NCBI GenBank assembly: GCA_021106655.1
Contig: JAIOTT010000484.1
Location: forward strand, 1 to 8,557
DNA: 8,557 bases
Source: Bacteroidales bacterium
Lineage (GTDB): Bacteria; Bacteroidota; Bacteroidia; Bacteroidales; SMBSF77
Direction of reading: 5' to 3'
Positions 5,683 to 8,557 of the stretch are shown in pieces. The notes under the pieces were generated by a model. It worked only from the letters and a program-made list of their open reading frames with translations, did not search any database and had not been told where the DNA came from. The stretch's first letter is position 1. The number at the start of each line of letters is the position of its first letter. The position numbers were made by a program, and so were the translations under genes.

Positions 5683-6507
5683 ATGTTTCAGATAGTAAAA
5701 AAAATGGAGATGGCTAAGAGTACAATAATACGATTTGATATTAGTGCTCCTAAAATAGCAAAAAAGATCAAGGCCGGGCAATTTGTGATTATCAGAGTAA
5801 ATGAAACAGGAGAGAGAATACCCCTTACTGTTGCTGATAAAGATGAATTTGCAGGTATTATAACAATAATTTTTCAGGTAGTTGGAAAAACTACTGCACT
5901 TATGAGGACATTTAATGAAGGTGACTTTTTTTTGGATGTTGTCGGGCCATTAGGTAGAGCTGCGGAAGTGGAAAAGACTGGCACAGTGTTAATGGTTGGA
6001 GGAGGAACAGGTGTAGCAATATTATATCATGTTGCTAAGGCTTTTAAAGAGGCAGGCAATTTTGTTATCAATATCATTGGTGCTCAGGACAAGGATATGC
6101 TTATCCTGGAAAATGAGATGAGAACAATATCTGATGAGCTGGTTATTACAACTGATGATGGCAGTTATGGTACAAGGGGATTTGTTACAATGCCTCTGGA
6201 GAAATATCTTACAGAAAGATCTGATATAAAGTTGGTTTATGCAATTGGGCCGATCATTATGATGAAGAATGTTTGTAAATTAACCAAAAAGTTTAATATG
6301 CCAACAATGGTAAGCTTAAACCCAATAATGATTGATGGTACAGGCATGTGCGGCGGATGCCGTGTTAAAGTAAATAATGAAATAAAATTTTGCTGTGTCG
6401 ACGGTCCTGATTTTGATGGCCATGTGGTCGATTTTGATGAGCTTGAAAAAAGAAATTCAATTTATTCTAAGGATGAAAAAGAGTCATTACTTTACTCGAT
6501 TAAATAA
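5683..6507 (+). CDS. nfnA: NfnA-like FAD/[2Fe-2S] subunit of NADH-dependent ferredoxin:NADP+ oxidoreductase
   Basis: The protein has 274 residues, normal for the NfnA/sulfide dehydrogenase beta/PyrK-like family. It binds FAD, NAD(H) and a [2Fe-2S] cluster, and with NfnB couples NADH, ferredoxin and NADPH in the cytoplasm. The FAD-binding motif RIPLT is at 45-49. The nucleotide-binding loop MVGGGTGVAILYHVAKAF spans 104-121. The cluster motif is DGTGMCGGC (218-226) with C223, C226 and C238; D218 is at the position of the Asp ligand described for Thermotoga NfnA. The ending CVDGPDFDGHVVDFDEL is typical of the family. The start at 5683 matches the family N-terminus (MFQIVKK) and has an AAGG sequence before it. 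nfnB follows after 11 nt, so they are co-transcribed. A sulfide dehydrogenase role is possible for this family but less likely. Confidence 0.94.
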   Translation: MFQIVKKMEMAKSTIIRFDISAPKIAKKIKAGQFVIIRVNETGERIPLTVADKDEFAGIITIIFQVVGKTTALMRTFNEGDFFLDVVGPLGRAAEVEKTGTVLMVGGGTGVAILYHVAKAFKEAGNFVINIIGAQDKDMLILENEMRTISDELVITTDDGSYGTRGFVTMPLEKYLTERSDIKLVYAIGPIIMMKNVCKLTKKFNMPTMVSLNPIMIDGTGMCGGCRVKVNNEIKFCCVDGPDFDGHVVDFDELEKRNSIYSKDEKESLLYSIK

Positions 6508-6518
6508 AATTTATAAAA

Positions 6519-8330
6519 ATGTTTGAACAGGATATTAGGTATTTAAAATATAAAACTCATTTAAGCTGTTATTGCCCCCTTTGTAAAAAAACGTTTAATG
6601 AGGAGAAACAGCATGAAAAGTCATTGATCTTCAATGGCTCCTATAAGAAACAGGATGTCTTGTTAAAACTCAGCCCTTATCTTGATGTTTTTGATATAAA
6701 GACATCAATTCCCATTGGTCCTGAAGAAGTATTGGATGACCTGATATGCCCTAAATGTAAAGAAAGTTTAGTAAAGAAGGATAAGCATTGTGAAGAATGT
6801 GGAAATCCTGTTGGAGAAGTTATAGTATCTGCATATGCAAAGTTGATCCCATTTTATTTTTGTTTAAAGGTTGGTTGTGAGTGGCATGGGATTTCTAAGG
6901 AGGATGCAAGATCAATTAAGATCAAGATCCCCCGCCAGGCTATGCCCGAACAGGATCAACGATTGAGAGTAGAAAACTTCCAGGAAGTTCCTTTTGGCTT
7001 TACAAGTGAACTGGCTGCTCTGGAAGCCGGAAGATGCCTGCAGTGTAAGAATGCAAAATGTATTGAAGGCTGCCCGGTAAATATTGATATTCCAGGATTT
7101 ATCAGGTTAATAACAGAAGAGAAGTTTGATGATGCAGCTAAAAAAATCAAGGAGACAAATATTCTTCCAGCTATTTGCGGACGTGTATGCCCTCAGGAAA
7201 GCCAGTGTGAAGCATTATGTATTGTCGGGAACAAAGGTGAACCGGTTGCAATAGGAAGACTTGAGCGTTTTGTTGCCGATTTTGAAAGAAAAAGAGATCT
7301 TGTAACAGTTCCTGATATAACCGTTGATACAGGAAAAAAGATTGCAGTAATAGGCTCTGGACCCGGCGGTTTAACTGTAGCTGCGGATATGAGACAATTA
7401 GGATATGGCGTAACAATTTTCGAAGCCTTACACGAAACCGGAGGTGTATTGACATATGGTATACCTGAATTCAGATTACCAAAGAATATAGTTAAATTTG
7501 AAATAGAATATCTGAAAAAACTTGGATGCCATATTGAATTAAACCATGTAATTGGCAATATCCTTACTGTTGATGAGCTTCTTGAGCATTTTGATGCTGC
7601 ATATATTGGAGTCGGAGCAGGATTGCCCTGGTTCATGGGTTTGGAAGGAGAAAGTTTTGGGAATATATTTTCAGCCAATGAGTTCCTAACCAGGATGAAC
7701 CTTATGAAGGCATATAAATTTCCGGAATACGACACACCTATGCCCAGAGGACATAAGGTTATCGTTATTGGTGGAGGTAATGTTGCTATGGACTGTGCAA
7801 GAACTGCTATCAGGACAGGATCAGATGATGTTACTATTGTTTATCGTCGATCACGAACTGAATTACCTGCCAGAGAGGAAGAGGTTCATCATGCTGAAGA
7901 AGAGGGAATTAATTTCCGCTTACTTACCAGCCCAGTTAAATATCTTGGTACTGATAGTAACATGGTAAAAGGGATGGAGTGTATCAGCATGGAATTAGGA
8001 GAACCTGATGCTTCAGGCAGACGAAGGCCAGTTCCGGTTGATGACTCAAATTTTATCCTGGACTGCGACCTGGTTGTAGTGGCAATTGGAAATGGACCTA
8101 ACCCTATTATTTTCCAGTCAGCCACTGATATTAAATTGAATAAACGTGGATATGTAGAAGTAAATCCGAAAACAAATGAAACCAGTAAAGAAAATGTTTA
8201 TGCTGGTGGAGATATTGTTACCGGCTCATCTACAGTTATTGAAGCTATGGGTGCTGGCAGAATTGCTGCCAGAGCTATGCATGCCAAATTATCAGCAAAA
8301 CCCAAAAAAAAGAAGAAAGTAGCTAAATAA
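6519..8330 (+). CDS. nfnB: NfnB-like (GltD-family) subunit with an N-terminal metal-knuckle domain fusion
   Basis: The protein has 603 residues, about 135 more than usual NfnB (about 465-470). Residues 1-125 are an extra domain with C19/C22, C77/C80, C91/C94, C115/C120 and WHG at 122-124, closely like copy 2 of the protein encoded at 4633-5487. The ordinary NfnB sequence starts near 136 (KIPRQAMPEQD). Its N-terminal Fe-S domain has C173/C176/C181/C185 and C220/C224/C230/C234 for two [4Fe-4S] clusters. The bifurcating-FAD domain has a GSGPGG loop (279-284) and ETGGVLTYGIPEFRLPK (306-322). The NADPH domain has GGGNVAMDCARTA (418-430) and RRSRTELPAREEE (443-455). The FAD domain closes with YAGGDIVTGSSTVIEAMGAG (561-580). 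The tail PKKKKKVAK is basic. The ATG at 6519 must be the start, because the extra domain is in frame and complete and lies 11 nt after nfnA. A plain glutamate synthase small subunit is less likely given adjacent nfnA. Confidence 0.94.
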   Translation: MFEQDIRYLKYKTHLSCYCPLCKKTFNEEKQHEKSLIFNGSYKKQDVLLKLSPYLDVFDIKTSIPIGPEEVLDDLICPKCKESLVKKDKHCEECGNPVGEVIVSAYAKLIPFYFCLKVGCEWHGISKEDARSIKIKIPRQAMPEQDQRLRVENFQEVPFGFTSELAALEAGRCLQCKNAKCIEGCPVNIDIPGFIRLITEEKFDDAAKKIKETNILPAICGRVCPQESQCEALCIVGNKGEPVAIGRLERFVADFERKRDLVTVPDITVDTGKKIAVIGSGPGGLTVAADMRQLGYGVTIFEALHETGGVLTYGIPEFRLPKNIVKFEIEYLKKLGCHIELNHVIGNILTVDELLEHFDAAYIGVGAGLPWFMGLEGESFGNIFSANEFLTRMNLMKAYKFPEYDTPMPRGHKVIVIGGGNVAMDCARTAIRTGSDDVTIVYRRSRTELPAREEEVHHAEEEGINFRLLTSPVKYLGTDSNMVKGMECISMELGEPDASGRRRPVPVDDSNFILDCDLVVVAIGNGPNPIIFQSATDIKLNKRGYVEVNPKTNETSKENVYAGGDIVTGSSTVIEAMGAGRIAARAMHAKLSAKPKKKKKVAK

Positions 8331-8486
8331 ACTAATTTCTGAATTTCCTGATCAATGATTAGCTTCGGAACTGTAAATTTCCCTAAGTTTTTATTTATTA
8401 TTTAGACCTATTTTAAATTGCTATTATAGCACATTTATTGTAAACATTTTATAATTTTGGTCGCCTAAATTCTAATACTTTTTAAG
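8331..8486. other. AT-rich intergenic region after nfnB
   Basis: This 156-bp gap holds no clear intrinsic terminator. A short perfect palindrome, TGCTATTATAGCA (8419-8431, 5-bp arms), is the only structure seen. It could be an operator or chance. Confidence 0.5.
8452..8459 (+). promoter_or_regulatory. Candidate -7 promoter element for the gene at 8487
   Basis: TAATTTTG is a perfect match to the Bacteroidota -7 consensus TAnnTTTG and lies 27 bp before the ATG at 8487. No TTTG stands at the expected distance upstream; the nearest TTG ends only 11 bp before it. Support is therefore partial. Confidence 0.3.
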
Positions 8487-8557
8487 ATGCGAATTGCAAG
8501 ATATACAAGTAGAAAAGATGTTCCCGGAGGGAAAGATGTTGATTTGAATTTGTTGGA
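8487..8557 (+). CDS. Possible start of an unidentified gene, cut by the right edge
   Basis: An open frame of 23 codons starts with ATG at 8487 (MRIARYTSRKDVPGGKDVD and on) and runs off the window. It is too short to identify. Support comes from its position after a gap, a good -7-like element upstream and the absence of stops. It could still be non-coding. Confidence 0.4.
   Translation, partial: MRIARYTSRKDVPGGKDVDLNLL

Noticed and set aside
7193..7735. A 180-codon open frame on the minus strand opposite nfnB
   Set aside because: It lies wholly inside the well-supported nfnB, its translation shows no recognisable domain, and it mirrors the codon pattern of the gene on the other strand.

Overview
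The window is AT-rich with short intergenic gaps and almost no Shine-Dalgarno sequences ahead of the genes. It has one good match to the Bacteroidota -33/-7 promoter pattern and a secreted TonB-C-domain protein of a type common in Bacteroidota. These features suggest an anaerobic, fermentative or syntrophic member of the Bacteroidota (Bacteroidales/Marinilabiliales-like). This placement is inference; no rRNA or other marker gene is present.

The layout is two divergent redox gene groups facing away from a 274-bp AT-rich spacer (4359-4632). Leftward lie nuoE (4358-3906) and nuoF (3913-2048), which overlap by 8 bp. Next come a repeat-filled gap, a small secreted TonB-C-domain gene (1794-1351), a second repeat-bearing gap, and a NuoG/formate-dehydrogenase-alpha-like gene (1192 to beyond the left edge). 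Rightward lie an unrecognised cysteine-rich metal-knuckle protein (4633-5487), a repeat-bearing gap, and nfnA (5683-6507) followed 11 nt later by nfnB (6519-8330). A last gene may begin at 8487 and run off the right edge.

NuoE, NuoF and the NuoG-like protein resemble the soluble NADH-oxidising arm of complex I, as used by NAD-dependent hydrogenases and formate dehydrogenases. NfnAB is the FAD-based electron-bifurcating NADH/ferredoxin:NADP+ oxidoreductase. Together the locus looks like a soluble pyridine-nucleotide/ferredoxin electron-exchange system.

Two features go beyond a routine annotation. First, an eight-cysteine metal-knuckle domain occurs three times: twice in tandem in the stand-alone protein and once fused to the N-terminus of NfnB. 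Second, the NuoG-like protein keeps the Fe-S motif of the molybdopterin domain but has no Cys or Sec where formate dehydrogenases carry their Mo ligand (Gln382 by motif alignment), so formate dehydrogenase activity is doubtful.

The gaps also carry unrelated short tandem repeats with 7- or 8-bp periods, including 13 copies of CTCCAAA that begin 5 bp past the nuoF stop codon.
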